64,000 bases of DNA, from positions 65,003 to 129,002 of the forward strand of contig CBFHTO010000002.1 in the NCBI GenBank assembly GCA_965658765.1. Direction: 5' to 3'. Positions 55,400-64,000 of this stretch are shown here, piece by piece. The translations under genes were made by a program, and so were the position numbers. This stretch comes from Glaciecola sp965658765 (GTDB lineage Bacteria; Pseudomonadota; Gammaproteobacteria; Enterobacterales; Alteromonadaceae). The notes under the pieces are model-generated. The model saw only the letters and a program-made list of their open reading frames with translations, was not told the DNA's origin and did not search any database. How positions within the stretch are numbered: position 1 is the stretch's first letter; each line of letters begins with the position of its first letter.

Positions 55400-55429
55400 T
55401 TGACTTTACGTAAACGTAAAGTACATTAT
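55400..55429 (+). promoter_or_regulatory. liuR-liuABCDE promoter with LiuR box 2 in the spacer
   Basis: TTGACT (55400-55405) is the -35 box. The nearly perfect palindrome CTTTACGTAAACGTAAAG (55404-55421) fills the spacer, and CATTAT (55424-55429, 18-bp spacing) or an overlapping TACATT forms the -10. An operator lying between -35 and -10 is the hallmark of MerR-family control. Confidence 0.65.
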
Positions 55430-55458
55430 TGCAACAAAGTGTTAAATAAATTGTAACT

Positions 55459-55854
55459 ATGTCAAAGTCCACTACTTACACAATCGGCGAATTATCAAAG
55501 CATTTTGATATAACGCCACGCTCTATACGGTTCTATGAAGAACAAAAGCTTTTATTGCCGGAGCGTCAAGGTCAAAGCAGAATTTACCATGCAAAAGACC
55601 GTGTTAGATTGAAGTTAATTTTACGCGGAAAGCGTTTAGGTTTTTCTTTAGCTGAAATTAAAAACTTATTTGAGCTGTATGACAGTAATGCAAATTCTGC
55701 CGCGCAATTAGAGACTCTCTTAACATTGACGAAGACAAAACGAACAGTATTACAACAACAGTTACACGACATACAAATGCTGATGAATGAATTAGACGAG
55801 GTTGAAACTCGCTGTCAGCAAGAACTTAACGACATTAAAAGAGGCATTACATGA
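55459..55854 (+). CDS. liuR: MerR-family regulator LiuR
   Basis: A 131-residue MerR-type transcription factor of the leucine/isovalerate utilisation regulon. The N-terminal wing-helix reads YTIGELSKHFDITPRSIRFYE, then EQKLLLPERQGQSRIYHAKD. A dimerisation coiled coil follows (about 85-125). It is the first gene of the liu operon, and its stop overlaps the liuA start (ATGA), so it is autoregulated with the operon. The inducer is unknown from sequence; a CoA intermediate is likely. Confidence 0.9.
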   Translation: MSKSTTYTIGELSKHFDITPRSIRFYEEQKLLLPERQGQSRIYHAKDRVRLKLILRGKRLGFSLAEIKNLFELYDSNANSAAQLETLLTLTKTKRTVLQQQLHDIQMLMNELDEVETRCQQELNDIKRGIT

Positions 55855-57023
55855 TTACAGCTCCCTACCCTTCATTAAATTTCGGCTTGGGTGATGATGT
55901 TGATATGCTACGTGAGCATGTATACAACTTCGCGCAAAATGAAATATTACCAATAGCAAGTGAAGCAGACGACGCAAACAGCTTCCCAAACCATTTATGG
56001 CCAAAGTTCGGTGAAATGGGGTTGCTAGGTGTAACAGTGAGCGAAGAATTTGGCGGTTCAGATATGGGCTATCTCGCCCATACAGTAGCAATGGAAGAAA
56101 TTAGTAGAGCATCAGCTGGTATAGGGCTTAGCTACGGTGCGCATTCTAACCTTTGTGTCAACCAACTGTATAAAAACGGATCACAAGCTCAAAAAGAAGC
56201 ATATTTACCCAAGCTAGTAAGTGGTGAACACATTGGAGCGCTTGCAATGAGTGAGCCAAATGCAGGGTCTGACGTTGTATCAATGAAACTGCGTGCTGAT
56301 AAACGCGGTGACAAGTACGTTCTAAACGGCAATAAGATGTGGATCACAAATGGCCCCGATGCCGATGTTTTTATTGTCTATGCAAAAACTGACACAAAAG
56401 CAGGTTCAAAAGGGATTACGGCTTTTATCATTGAAAAAGGCACTCCAGGCTTCAGCCAAGCTCAAAAGTTAGACAAATTAGGTATGCGTTCTTCTAATAC
56501 CTGTGAGCTAGTGTTTGAAGATGCCGAAGTACCTGCTGAAAATATTCTAGGGGAAGAGCATGGTGGCGTAAAAGTATTGATGAGTGGACTCGATTACGAA
56601 CGTTTGGTTTTATCAGGTGGCCCCCTTGGCATAATGCAAGCCACTATGGATGCCGTCGTGCCGTATATTCATGATCGTAAGCAGTTCGGTCAATCTATTG
56701 GAGAGTTTCAGCTTGTGCAAGGCAAAGTCGCTGATATGTATACTCAAATGAACGCAGCGCGTGCTTACGTATATGCAGTAGCTAGGTCTTGCGACCGTGG
56801 CGAAACAACTCGCAAAGATGCTGCTGGCGCTATTTTGTATTCAGCCGAACTAGCGACAAAAATGGCACTTGACGCGATACAACTTTTAGGTGGCAATGGA
56901 TACATTAATGAATACCCAACTGGCCGCTTACTAAGAGATGCGAAACTATACGAAATAGGTGCGGGGACCTCGGAAATCAGAAGAATGTTGATCGGTAGAG
57001 AATTGTTCAACGAATCTAATTAG
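55851..57023 (+). CDS. liuA: Isovaleryl-CoA dehydrogenase
   Basis: FAD-dependent acyl-CoA dehydrogenase oxidising isovaleryl-CoA to 3-methylcrotonyl-CoA. Its 390 residues have the usual three domains. Family segments: ALAMSEPNAGSDVVSMKLRA, KMWITNGPDADVFIVYAKTD and, near the C terminus, LLGGNGYINEYPTGRLLRDA. The catalytic Glu position of isovaleryl-type enzymes is in the middle helix (SGLDYERLVLSGGPLG), which fits IVD rather than straight-chain enzymes, where it sits near the C terminus. It overlaps liuR by 4 bp and is followed by liuB. Confidence 0.95.
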   Translation: MITAPYPSLNFGLGDDVDMLREHVYNFAQNEILPIASEADDANSFPNHLWPKFGEMGLLGVTVSEEFGGSDMGYLAHTVAMEEISRASAGIGLSYGAHSNLCVNQLYKNGSQAQKEAYLPKLVSGEHIGALAMSEPNAGSDVVSMKLRADKRGDKYVLNGNKMWITNGPDADVFIVYAKTDTKAGSKGITAFIIEKGTPGFSQAQKLDKLGMRSSNTCELVFEDAEVPAENILGEEHGGVKVLMSGLDYERLVLSGGPLGIMQATMDAVVPYIHDRKQFGQSIGEFQLVQGKVADMYTQMNAARAYVYAVARSCDRGETTRKDAAGAILYSAELATKMALDAIQLLGGNGYINEYPTGRLLRDAKLYEIGAGTSEIRRMLIGRELFNESN

Positions 57024-57033
57024 AGGGAATTAC

Positions 57034-58641
57034 GTGTCTATAATACAATCTAAAATTAATGTGGCGTCTGCTGAGTTTGAGCAAAATAAGCAACATATGC
57101 TCGAGCAAGTGAACGACCTTCGCGCTATCGTACAAAATATCATGCTGGGTGGTGGGGAAAAATACAGAGCTCGCCATCAAGAGCAAGGTAAGTTATTGCC
57201 AAGGGAACGCATAGACGCGCTTTTGGACAAAAATACAGCTTTCTTAGAAATTGGGCAACTTGCTGCATATTCGGTGTACGAAGATTACGTGCCTTGCGCG
57301 GGCGTAATTGCCGGTATCGGTTCAGTCAACGGCACTCTTTGTATGATTGTAGCTAATGATGCGACGGTCAAAGGTGGTACATATTATCCATTAACGGTTA
57401 AGAAGCACCTTCGAGCCCAAACGATCGCGCAAGAAAATCATTTACCATGTATTTATTTAGTAGACAGTGGTGGTGCGAATTTGCCACGACAGGACGAAGT
57501 CTTCCCCGACAAAGAACATTTTGGACGTATTTTCTTCAACCAAGCCAACATGTCTGCAATGAATATTCCGCAAATTGCTGTGGTCATGGGTTCGTGTACG
57601 GCAGGCGGTGCTTACGTACCGGCAATGGCCGATGAAAGCATCATCGTACGTGAACAAGGTACGATCTTTTTGGGAGGTCCTCCCTTGGTCAAAGCTGCAA
57701 CGGGTGAAGTGGTGAGTGCTGAGGAATTAGGCGGTGGTGATGTTCATTGCAAAACCTCTGGTGTGGTTGACCATTTGGCTAACAATGATTTACACGCGCT
57801 CAATATTGCTCGCGACGCCGTAGCTCGGTTATCGCGAAAGCCCCCAGTTAACTTGCAGAGAGCTCAGCCATTGGCTCCAAGATATTCAAGTGACGAAATT
57901 TACGGCATCATCCCAAAAGACAGTAAACAACCATATGACGTAAGAGAAATCATCGCTCGTATTGTGGATGATTCTGAATTTCATGAATTCAAAGCCTTAT
58001 ATGGCAACACCTTGGTATGCGGATTTGCACAAATTGACGGCTATGATGTTGGCATTCTTGGCAATAATGGCATTTTGTTTAGTGAATCAGCGCAAAAAGG
58101 CGCGCACTTTATCGAGCTATGCTGCCAACGCAACAGTCCGCTTGTTTTTTTACAAAACATCACTGGTTTTATGGTTGGTAAACAATACGAATCAGGCGGG
58201 ATTGCAAAACACGGGGCTAAGATGGTAACTGCTGTCGCGTGTGCAAAGGTTCCCAAATTAACCATTATTGTTGGTGGCAGTTTTGGTGCTGGAAACTACG
58301 GAATGTGTGGCAGAGCTTACGACCCTAGGTTTCTATTTATGTGGCCTAATGCCAGAATTTCTGTCATGGGTGGCGAACAAGCAGCTGGCGTTTTAGCTCA
58401 GGTAAAACTCAGCCAAGCCGAACGTGCTGGCAAAACAATGAGCGATGAAGAACTTGCTAAAATTAAGCAACCGGTTGTTCAGACCTATGAACAACAAGGG
58501 CATCCATATTATGCCTCTGCGAGGTTATGGGACGACGGAGTAATAGATCCAGCAAAAACTCGCGAAGTATTAGCACTCTCACTCCACGCAGCATCACATG
58601 CACCGGTGGAAGATACAAAATTCGGCATCTTTAGGATGTAA
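57034..58641 (+). CDS. liuB: Methylcrotonyl-CoA carboxylase, carboxyltransferase (beta) subunit
   Basis: Transfers CO2 from carboxybiotin on LiuD to 3-methylcrotonyl-CoA. Its 535 residues match the family, with the two crotonase-fold halves. Oxyanion-hole segments are MGSCTAGGAYVPAMADESII and IVGGSFGAGNYGMCGRAYDP, and the biotin-pocket region has QNITGFMVGKQYESGGIAKH. The start is GTG, 4 bp after a GAGGGAAT site, 10 bp downstream of liuA. Confidence 0.95.
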   Translation: MSIIQSKINVASAEFEQNKQHMLEQVNDLRAIVQNIMLGGGEKYRARHQEQGKLLPRERIDALLDKNTAFLEIGQLAAYSVYEDYVPCAGVIAGIGSVNGTLCMIVANDATVKGGTYYPLTVKKHLRAQTIAQENHLPCIYLVDSGGANLPRQDEVFPDKEHFGRIFFNQANMSAMNIPQIAVVMGSCTAGGAYVPAMADESIIVREQGTIFLGGPPLVKAATGEVVSAEELGGGDVHCKTSGVVDHLANNDLHALNIARDAVARLSRKPPVNLQRAQPLAPRYSSDEIYGIIPKDSKQPYDVREIIARIVDDSEFHEFKALYGNTLVCGFAQIDGYDVGILGNNGILFSESAQKGAHFIELCCQRNSPLVFLQNITGFMVGKQYESGGIAKHGAKMVTAVACAKVPKLTIIVGGSFGAGNYGMCGRAYDPRFLFMWPNARISVMGGEQAAGVLAQVKLSQAERAGKTMSDEELAKIKQPVVQTYEQQGHPYYASARLWDDGVIDPAKTREVLALSLHAASHAPVEDTKFGIFRM

Positions 58642-58650
58642 AGGAGCACT

Positions 58651-59442
58651 ATGAGCCAAATGGTAGAGATAAACCAAAGAGATAATATTGCAACGGTTAC
58701 CTTAAACCGTCCACAAGTGCATAACGCGTTCAATGAAGAAGTCATCGAAGCGCTAATTACCGCGTTTACAGATCTAGAGCAAGACCCTAATTGTCGAGTC
58801 ATGGTATTAGCTTCAAAAGGGAAATCATTCAGTGCAGGAGCAGATTTAAACTGGATGAAAAAGATGGCTGATTACACAGAGCAAGAAAACAGACAAGATG
58901 CTAGTCGACTCGCCTTAATGTTGAGCAAGTTATATAACTTTAGTAAGCCCACTATCGCGAGAGTACAAGGTTCAGCTTTCGGTGGAGCGATCGGCTTAAT
59001 CGCTTGCTGTGATATAGCGATTGCGAGTCGTTTAAGTAAGTTTTGTTTGAGCGAAGTAAAAATAGGCTTAATCCCAGCCACCATTGCACCATACGTCGTT
59101 GAAGCGGTTGGCTCAAGAATGGCAAGTAGATTATTCATGACTGCTGAGGTGTTTTCATCAAGGAGAGCACGTCGTATAGGCTTGATCAGTGAAGTGGTCA
59201 GCGAAGAGGATTTAGAAACAGAAGTTAACAATATTGCAGCACAAATTCTCAAAAACGCACCACTTGCGGTAGTAAAGTCAAAACAACTTGTCCGGGATTT
59301 AGCACACAAGCCTATTGACTCGTCATTGATTGATATGACCTGTGAGCGTATTGCTGAGGTGAGAGTATCAGATGAAGGACAGGAAGGCTTAAATGCATTC
59401 TTACAAAAGCGAGCGGCAAATTGGGTTCAAAATGGTAAATAA
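58651..59442 (+). CDS. liuC: Methylglutaconyl-CoA hydratase
   Basis: Crotonase-family enzyme hydrating 3-methylglutaconyl-CoA to HMG-CoA. Its 263 residues include GKSFSAGADLNWMKKMADYT (first oxyanion loop) and the second in QGSAFGGAIGLIACCDIAIA. The assignment rests mainly on position between liuB and liuD, with a sequence typical of the group. AAGGAGC precedes the ATG. Enoyl-CoA hydratases in general are hard to tell apart by motif alone. Confidence 0.91.
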   Translation: MSQMVEINQRDNIATVTLNRPQVHNAFNEEVIEALITAFTDLEQDPNCRVMVLASKGKSFSAGADLNWMKKMADYTEQENRQDASRLALMLSKLYNFSKPTIARVQGSAFGGAIGLIACCDIAIASRLSKFCLSEVKIGLIPATIAPYVVEAVGSRMASRLFMTAEVFSSRRARRIGLISEVVSEEDLETEVNNIAAQILKNAPLAVVKSKQLVRDLAHKPIDSSLIDMTCERIAEVRVSDEGQEGLNAFLQKRAANWVQNGK

Positions 59443-59445
59443 GCT

Positions 59446-61488
59446 ATGATTTCTAAAATATTAATCGCAAACCGCGGTGAAATAGCCTGTCGCATAATGA
59501 AGACTGCAAGAAAAATGAATATTGCCACAGTAGCGGTGTATTCTGATGCTGACAAGGACGCTCAACATTGTTTACTTGCTGATGAAGCGGTTTACTTAGG
59601 GGCGTCAGAAGCCAGTAAAAGTTATTTAAACGCAGAGCTAATTCTTGAAAAAGCAGTGCAATTAAACGTAGACGCAATTCATCCTGGCTACGGATTCTTG
59701 TCTGAAAACGCCTCGTTTGCGACACAGTGCCAAGAGCGCGGAATTATTTTTATTGGACCAGATCCAAAATCGATTGAAGCTATGGGCTCAAAATCTGCAG
59801 CCAAGAGCATCATGGAAAAGGCCAAGGTCCCGCTTGTGCCAGGCTATCATGGCAATGAACAATCGCCAGATTTACTCCACGAGCATGCAGTGAATATGGG
59901 TTATCCAGTCCTTCTTAAGGCCGCAGCCGGGGGCGGCGGTAAAGGCATGCGTCAAGTACATGCAGACAATGATTTTTTTGAGGCGCTACAAGCTGCAAAG
60001 CGCGAATCAATGAATAGTTTCGGCGATGATCATATGCTCATCGAAAAATATTTAACACAACCGCGACATGTTGAAATCCAAATATTTTGTGACCGCCACG
60101 GAAACGGTGTCTATCTTTTTGAACGTGATTGCTCGGTACAACGCCGACACCAAAAAATTATTGAAGAAGCGCCTGCGCCAAACTTAAGCGAGCAAACACG
60201 CAAGGCGATGGGTGAAGCTGCGATTAAAGCTGCGAAAGCGATCGATTATGTGGGTGCTGGAACAGTAGAGTTTTTATATGACAAAGATGAGTCATTCTAT
60301 TTCATGGAAATGAATACTCGCTTGCAGGTGGAACATCCCGTTACCGAATATATAACGGGTGAAGATTTAGTCGAATGGCAAATAAGAGTTGCGAATAATG
60401 AGCGCTTACCTAAATCACAAGCGCAACTCAGTGTAAGCGGTCATGCTTTTGAAGCTCGTATATATGCAGAAGACCCCGCTAATGATTTTTTACCTTCTAC
60501 CGGCAAGATTAATGCGCTAGTGCAACCTATTGAATCAGACTTTGTAAGAATTGATACCGGCGTGGTAGAAGGCGACGAAGTTAGCATTTTTTATGATCCT
60601 ATGATTGCGAAATTAGTGGTCTATGGTGAAAACCGTGAAAAAGCACTTTCGTTGCTCATTAAGTCACTAAAGCAATACATGATTTGTGGCGTAAAGACAA
60701 ACATCGATTATTTGTTGTCACTTGCTAACAGTTCGCCTTTTCAACAAGTAGAATTGACGACCGATTTTATTGAACGACAACAAGAGAATATTCAAACTCA
60801 CAATCCCGCGTTAACGCACCGCATTCAGGCTGCCGTTTGCGCACTCATGCTCGGCAACACGGACAACCTCAAGAGTTCCAATCAAAAAGGATATAATGAC
60901 GGACTATGTTCACCTTTTGATACTTACGCTAGTTTTCGCTTAAATTACGATCATTGCAGAACATTACACTTTTCATTTGATGAAACGGATTATGAAATAG
61001 AGCTTTCTCTCTTACCCTCTTCTGCATTCACTGATGTGCATAAGGATAATACTTTTAAATTTAACATTAAATTGGGTGACGAAGAGTACGACGTACTAAG
61101 CATTATTGGTGAGCGCAACTTATCCTTAGAAATTGCGGGAATTCGTACACATCATAAATTTGTATTGTTGAACGAAAATTTATATCTCACGAGCGATCAA
61201 GGCTTATTACACATTAATCTCACTGGAAGCGATTTAGGGCAAGAAGATGAAGCCCTAAGCCTCGGGGACATGAGCGCACCAATGAACGGTACTGTCGTCT
61301 CCATTAATGTTCAGGTAGGTGATTCAGTTGAAAAAAACCAGACGGTCGCCATAATTGAAGCGATGAAAATGGAACACAGTATAAAGGCGCCTTTTGCTGG
61401 CAAAGTAAGCGAAGTGTTTGTGACCGAGGCCGCATTAATTAGCGGTGGTGACGCCATACTGCATATCGAGGAGCTAGTAGATGATTAG
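59446..61488 (+). CDS. liuD: Methylcrotonyl-CoA carboxylase, biotin (alpha) subunit
   Basis: ATP-dependent biotin carboxylase with fused biotin carrier. Of 680 residues, the ATP-grasp carboxylase part (about 1-450) has KILIANRGEIACRIMKTARK, the Gly-rich loop AAAGGGGKGMRQVH, and MEMNTRLQVEHPVTEYITG. A linker domain follows, then a biotinyl domain (about 605-678) with the biotinylation motif EAMKME. It starts 3 bp after liuC and supplies LiuB with carboxybiotin. Confidence 0.96.
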   Translation: MISKILIANRGEIACRIMKTARKMNIATVAVYSDADKDAQHCLLADEAVYLGASEASKSYLNAELILEKAVQLNVDAIHPGYGFLSENASFATQCQERGIIFIGPDPKSIEAMGSKSAAKSIMEKAKVPLVPGYHGNEQSPDLLHEHAVNMGYPVLLKAAAGGGGKGMRQVHADNDFFEALQAAKRESMNSFGDDHMLIEKYLTQPRHVEIQIFCDRHGNGVYLFERDCSVQRRHQKIIEEAPAPNLSEQTRKAMGEAAIKAAKAIDYVGAGTVEFLYDKDESFYFMEMNTRLQVEHPVTEYITGEDLVEWQIRVANNERLPKSQAQLSVSGHAFEARIYAEDPANDFLPSTGKINALVQPIESDFVRIDTGVVEGDEVSIFYDPMIAKLVVYGENREKALSLLIKSLKQYMICGVKTNIDYLLSLANSSPFQQVELTTDFIERQQENIQTHNPALTHRIQAAVCALMLGNTDNLKSSNQKGYNDGLCSPFDTYASFRLNYDHCRTLHFSFDETDYEIELSLLPSSAFTDVHKDNTFKFNIKLGDEEYDVLSIIGERNLSLEIAGIRTHHKFVLLNENLYLTSDQGLLHINLTGSDLGQEDEALSLGDMSAPMNGTVVSINVQVGDSVEKNQTVAIIEAMKMEHSIKAPFAGKVSEVFVTEAALISGGDAILHIEELVDD

Positions 61489-61524
61489 CCTCTTTCCATT
61501 AATGACGAAATCAATAGGTTATGT

Positions 61525-62427
61525 ATGAATATGGATTACCCAGCAAAGGTAAACATTGTTGAAGTCGGTCCAAGAGACGGACTTCAAAACGAGAAACACG
61601 CTATTACGCTAGATGACAAACTTACCTTGATTAATGGCTTAAGTGAATGTGGCTTCTCACATATCGAGGTGGCTAGTTTTGTATCGCCTAAATGGGTGCC
61701 TCAAATGGCCAACTCAGGCGAAGTGCTGAAGTCGCTTACGCGCCAGAACGACACTATCTACTCAGCTCTGACGCCAAATCTTAGAGGCTTTAATGATGCC
61801 ATGGACGCGAAAGCAGATAGTGTTGCTGTGTTCGCAAGCGCATCGGAGGCGTTCTCACAAGCGAACATCAATTGTAGTATATCCGAAAGTATACAACGCT
61901 TTGAGCAAGTAATATCTCAATCAAAAACTCACAAGGTACCTGTTAGGGCTTATGTATCCTGTGTCGTAGCGTGTCCGTATGAAGGCAAAGTAGAACCAGA
62001 GGCTGTGCTTGATGTGTGCTTAACGCTACTCGAACAGGGCTGCTACGAAGTAAGCTTGGGAGATACTATTGGCGCATCTGGCGCAGGCTCAATGCAAAAA
62101 TTATTAAATTTATTGTTGTCCAGAATACCAGCCGAAAAGCTTGCGCTTCATTGTCATGACACCTATGGTCAAGCATTGAGCAATGTATTGATTGGCCTTC
62201 AAAATGGTATCACTACCTATGACTCATCAGTCGCTGGCTTAGGAGGTTGTCCATATGCTGATGGAGCCTCAGGCAACTTAGCAAGCGAAGACCTTATTTA
62301 CATGTTGCAAGATATGAATATCGAAACAAACATTAATCTCTCTAAGCTAGTAACCATCGGTAGAAATATCAGTAAAACACTTAATCGTCATAACCAAAGT
62401 AAAGTTGGTAAGGCTTTGAAAATCTAG
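61525..62427 (+). CDS. liuE: Hydroxymethylglutaryl-CoA lyase
   Basis: Cleaves HMG-CoA to acetyl-CoA and acetoacetate, the last step of the leucine pathway. Its 300 residues form a TIM barrel of the HMGL family. Catalytic features: VGPRDGLQNEKHAI (metal-binding Asp), HCHDTYGQALSN, and the Cys loop GLGGCPYADGASGNLASEDL. Last gene of the liu operon. No strong terminator is visible after it. Confidence 0.96.
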   Translation: MNMDYPAKVNIVEVGPRDGLQNEKHAITLDDKLTLINGLSECGFSHIEVASFVSPKWVPQMANSGEVLKSLTRQNDTIYSALTPNLRGFNDAMDAKADSVAVFASASEAFSQANINCSISESIQRFEQVISQSKTHKVPVRAYVSCVVACPYEGKVEPEAVLDVCLTLLEQGCYEVSLGDTIGASGAGSMQKLLNLLLSRIPAEKLALHCHDTYGQALSNVLIGLQNGITTYDSSVAGLGGCPYADGASGNLASEDLIYMLQDMNIETNINLSKLVTIGRNISKTLNRHNQSKVGKALKI

Positions 62428-62812
62428 AATCTTTGTCTTATTTTCCCTAGTGAGATACACGGACTAGTATTATAAACGTGCGAATGTTCTGCGAAAGGCA
62501 TTTGTAAATCGTATTTCATTAAGCACAACAATCTTAATTGCATCTAAATATACTTAACATCACTGAAAATTTAGTTCAGATTAAGCGAATTTAGTCAACC
62601 TGAATTAGCTATAAATTTGGCTTTAATCCTCGAACCATCATGCAGCTATACTAAAGTATAAATTTAATAAATAAACTTTAGTTTACCTTTTAAACTAAAT
62701 AAGTGAATATACGTAGTAATGAATACGTAGATAGATGCTGTCAGTCCCGTAAGCTGTTAACAGAGGCTTGTATGTTTTTCTACTTCATTTGCATAGCAAT
62801 AAAGGAAAAAAA
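62428..62812. other. 385-bp intergenic region after liuE
   Basis: No gene seen. It is AT-rich. An imperfect inverted pair ACTAAAG...CTTTAGT (about 62650-62685) and a TACGTAG direct repeat (about 62710-62732) are present. A promoter for the next gene is expected here but not clear. Confidence 0.4.
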
Positions 62813-63382
62813 GTGAACATACTTATCGGATTAAGAGCGTTTCAAAGTAACATAAAATATCAAGCTGTAGTGTACCGCTGGCCTTTGAATGACGGAATTA
62901 AACAGTCGACCAGCTTTTGTGTAGGCGATAAAGAGTCGTTGGATCGTTTTTTAGACCTGAATTCGAATCAAGTAAACTGGCGCTGTATCGATTTGTCTTT
63001 CCTTGGAGACAAAGCATATTTTTTGAACAGCAAGGAATTACGGTTCATGATCGAGTACGCAGTATTAGAGCAAGATAAAAACACAGTAGTGTCTGAATGC
63101 ATGCAAGCGCTATATGAGTCGACTAAGTGTCCGGAGCTATACTATCTTGCGTTAAAAGACACCGTTCAGGCAACTGAGGTTGTATCTATTGCTCCAGCGC
63201 GGTTTAGGCAAGCTTATGCAAATGAACCTAGTTCTTTGTTGAGGTGTGAAAATTTATCAACATGGCCTTTTCCTAGGCGATTACTGAGATTTGCGCGGGT
63301 GTTCCGACGAGGTATGCATATCGGCAACTTCGATAGCATGGGGCAATTATTGCCCGCAAAACGTCAAAAAGACATTGCCTAA
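62813..63382 (+). CDS. Protein of unknown function (189 aa)
   Basis: Not recognised. I use the GTG at 62813 because AAAGGA lies 7 bp before it; an in-frame ATG 15 codons upstream has no site. No signal peptide. The first 80 residues look like a mixed alpha/beta fold (NILIGLRAFQSNIKYQAVVY). The C-terminal part is basic (WPFPRRLLRFARVFRRGMHI). It stands alone between the liu operon and a convergent MFS gene. Confidence 0.6.
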   Translation: MNILIGLRAFQSNIKYQAVVYRWPLNDGIKQSTSFCVGDKESLDRFLDLNSNQVNWRCIDLSFLGDKAYFLNSKELRFMIEYAVLEQDKNTVVSECMQALYESTKCPELYYLALKDTVQATEVVSIAPARFRQAYANEPSSLLRCENLSTWPFPRRLLRFARVFRRGMHIGNFDSMGQLLPAKRQKDIA

Positions 63383-63465
63383 AAGTCATTCTTACTCCAA
63401 TGTTTCATGCAATGTTTAGTCATACAGGGCAAAGTCACTCTTTGCAGATAATGTATAGCGTAGCG

Positions 63466-64000
63466 TTATTTTTCTTTTTTAACATATCGGCTCAAAACTA
63501 GCCCAAACAATACGCCCACAGTCATCAAGAACACTGAAACATGTGGGTACGACACTCCTATAATCGAGTAACATATACCGGCAATTAAGATAAACAAGCC
63601 CACCATTGTATTGGATTTTGCAACGAACTCCGTTCTGTCATGGCCATCCGCGATGTCGACTGAATAAATTTTGCGTCCAGTGCGTATGCCGTTGTGCCCA
63701 ACTCCTAATATAAAAAATAGCGATATGACCAAAAAGCTATTAGCTAACCATTCTGGTCGCAACCACATGCAAAGCAACAGGAAAATACCACTTAATGCAA
63801 CAATAATTGCCCCTAATCGCATTACCAATAAGGCGCTCTTGTCAGACAAAGTCCCCCATATATACGAAGAGAGAGTGCCAGAAAGCGCTTGAGCAATGAT
63901 AAAATAACCCAAAACGTCTATCAGGTTTCCTTTATAAGACAACGTAAAAAAAGGCGCGAGTAGTGCACTATGAGATAATAAAGAGCGCATAAATATGAAT
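63466..64000 (-). CDS. MFS-type transporter, C-terminal part
   Basis: Partial: the frame is open to the right edge, so the N terminus is outside. About 178 residues are visible, with five hydrophobic segments and an MFS-like short loop GTLSDKSALLVMRLGA between helices. The tail is basic (SRYVKKEK). It could be a member of the UMF or general MFS groups; the substrate is unknown. Confidence 0.72.
   Translation of the reverse strand, partial: FIFMRSLLSHSALLAPFFTLSYKGNLIDVLGYFIIAQALSGTLSSYIWGTLSDKSALLVMRLGAIIVALSGIFLLLCMWLRPEWLANSFLVISLFFILGVGHNGIRTGRKIYSVDIADGHDRTEFVAKSNTMVGLFILIAGICYSIIGVSYPHVSVFLMTVGVLFGLVLSRYVKKEK

Overview
The window looks like a chromosomal segment of a marine gammaproteobacterium of the order Alteromonadales, probably Alteromonadaceae and Glaciecola/Paraglaciecola-like; genus is inference. 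Three things support this. Core blocks match gammaproteobacterial order: msrC-(small gene)-proQ-prc, divergent rluC/rne, and divergent rnhA/dnaQ next to tRNA-Asp. The DNA is AT-rich (about 40% G+C by eye). There are many Na+-coupled or osmolyte transporters (NhaC, NSS, DAACS, BCCT). I see no IS element, prophage, CRISPR array, rRNA or integrase, so this is mostly ordinary core genome with a few accessory pieces.

Region 1-11.4 kb, all on the minus strand: the 5' part of a large NAD-glutamate dehydrogenase, then a four-gene envelope operon (DUF1302 barrel-like protein, DUF1329 protein, YCF48-like beta-propeller, RND/MMPL exporter), then DUF2835 and pepN. The envelope operon has a promoter, an upstream inverted repeat and an internal terminator-like hairpin. 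Region 11.5-20.7 kb, minus strand: the nhaC/NSS transporter pair, msrC-acidic gene-proQ-prc, a SIMPL-domain protein, and rluC with an overlapping HAD phosphatase. Region 20.7-27.5 kb: rne with a long structured leader, convergent with topA. Region 27.7-37 kb: a lone astB, a BCCT transporter with no ordinary start codon at its full-length N terminus, an Ig-like lipoprotein, a DAACS symporter, a predicted secreted zinc peptidase, and lolDE. Region 37.9-46.4 kb: tRNA-Asp, a TIGR03503-like gene, dnaQ, rnhA, rlmI, a PilZ protein and hrpA. Region 46.6-54 kb: a secreted isoaspartyl peptidase/asparaginase, a repeat-bearing intergenic region, a small unknown gene, sbcB, and a tandem pair of 546-residue FapA/DUF342 proteins. 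Region 54-62.4 kb: the leucine/isovalerate catabolic cluster, with a thiolase divergent from liuR-liuABCDE and two LiuR-type boxes between them. The end holds an unknown gene and the C-terminal part of an MFS transporter.

The clearest pathway is leucine degradation. Isovaleryl-CoA is oxidised (LiuA), carboxylated (LiuB/LiuD), hydrated (LiuC) and cleaved (LiuE) to acetyl-CoA and acetoacetate; the divergent thiolase could process acetoacetyl-CoA, and LiuR controls the block. The second coherent unit is the DUF1302/DUF1329/YCF48/RND operon, which reads as an envelope system for hydrophobic cargo of unknown identity. It is the best candidate here for an under-described system. Several intergenic regions carry 3-4 copies of short (8-19 bp) tandem repeats, each different, which suggests frequent small local duplications.
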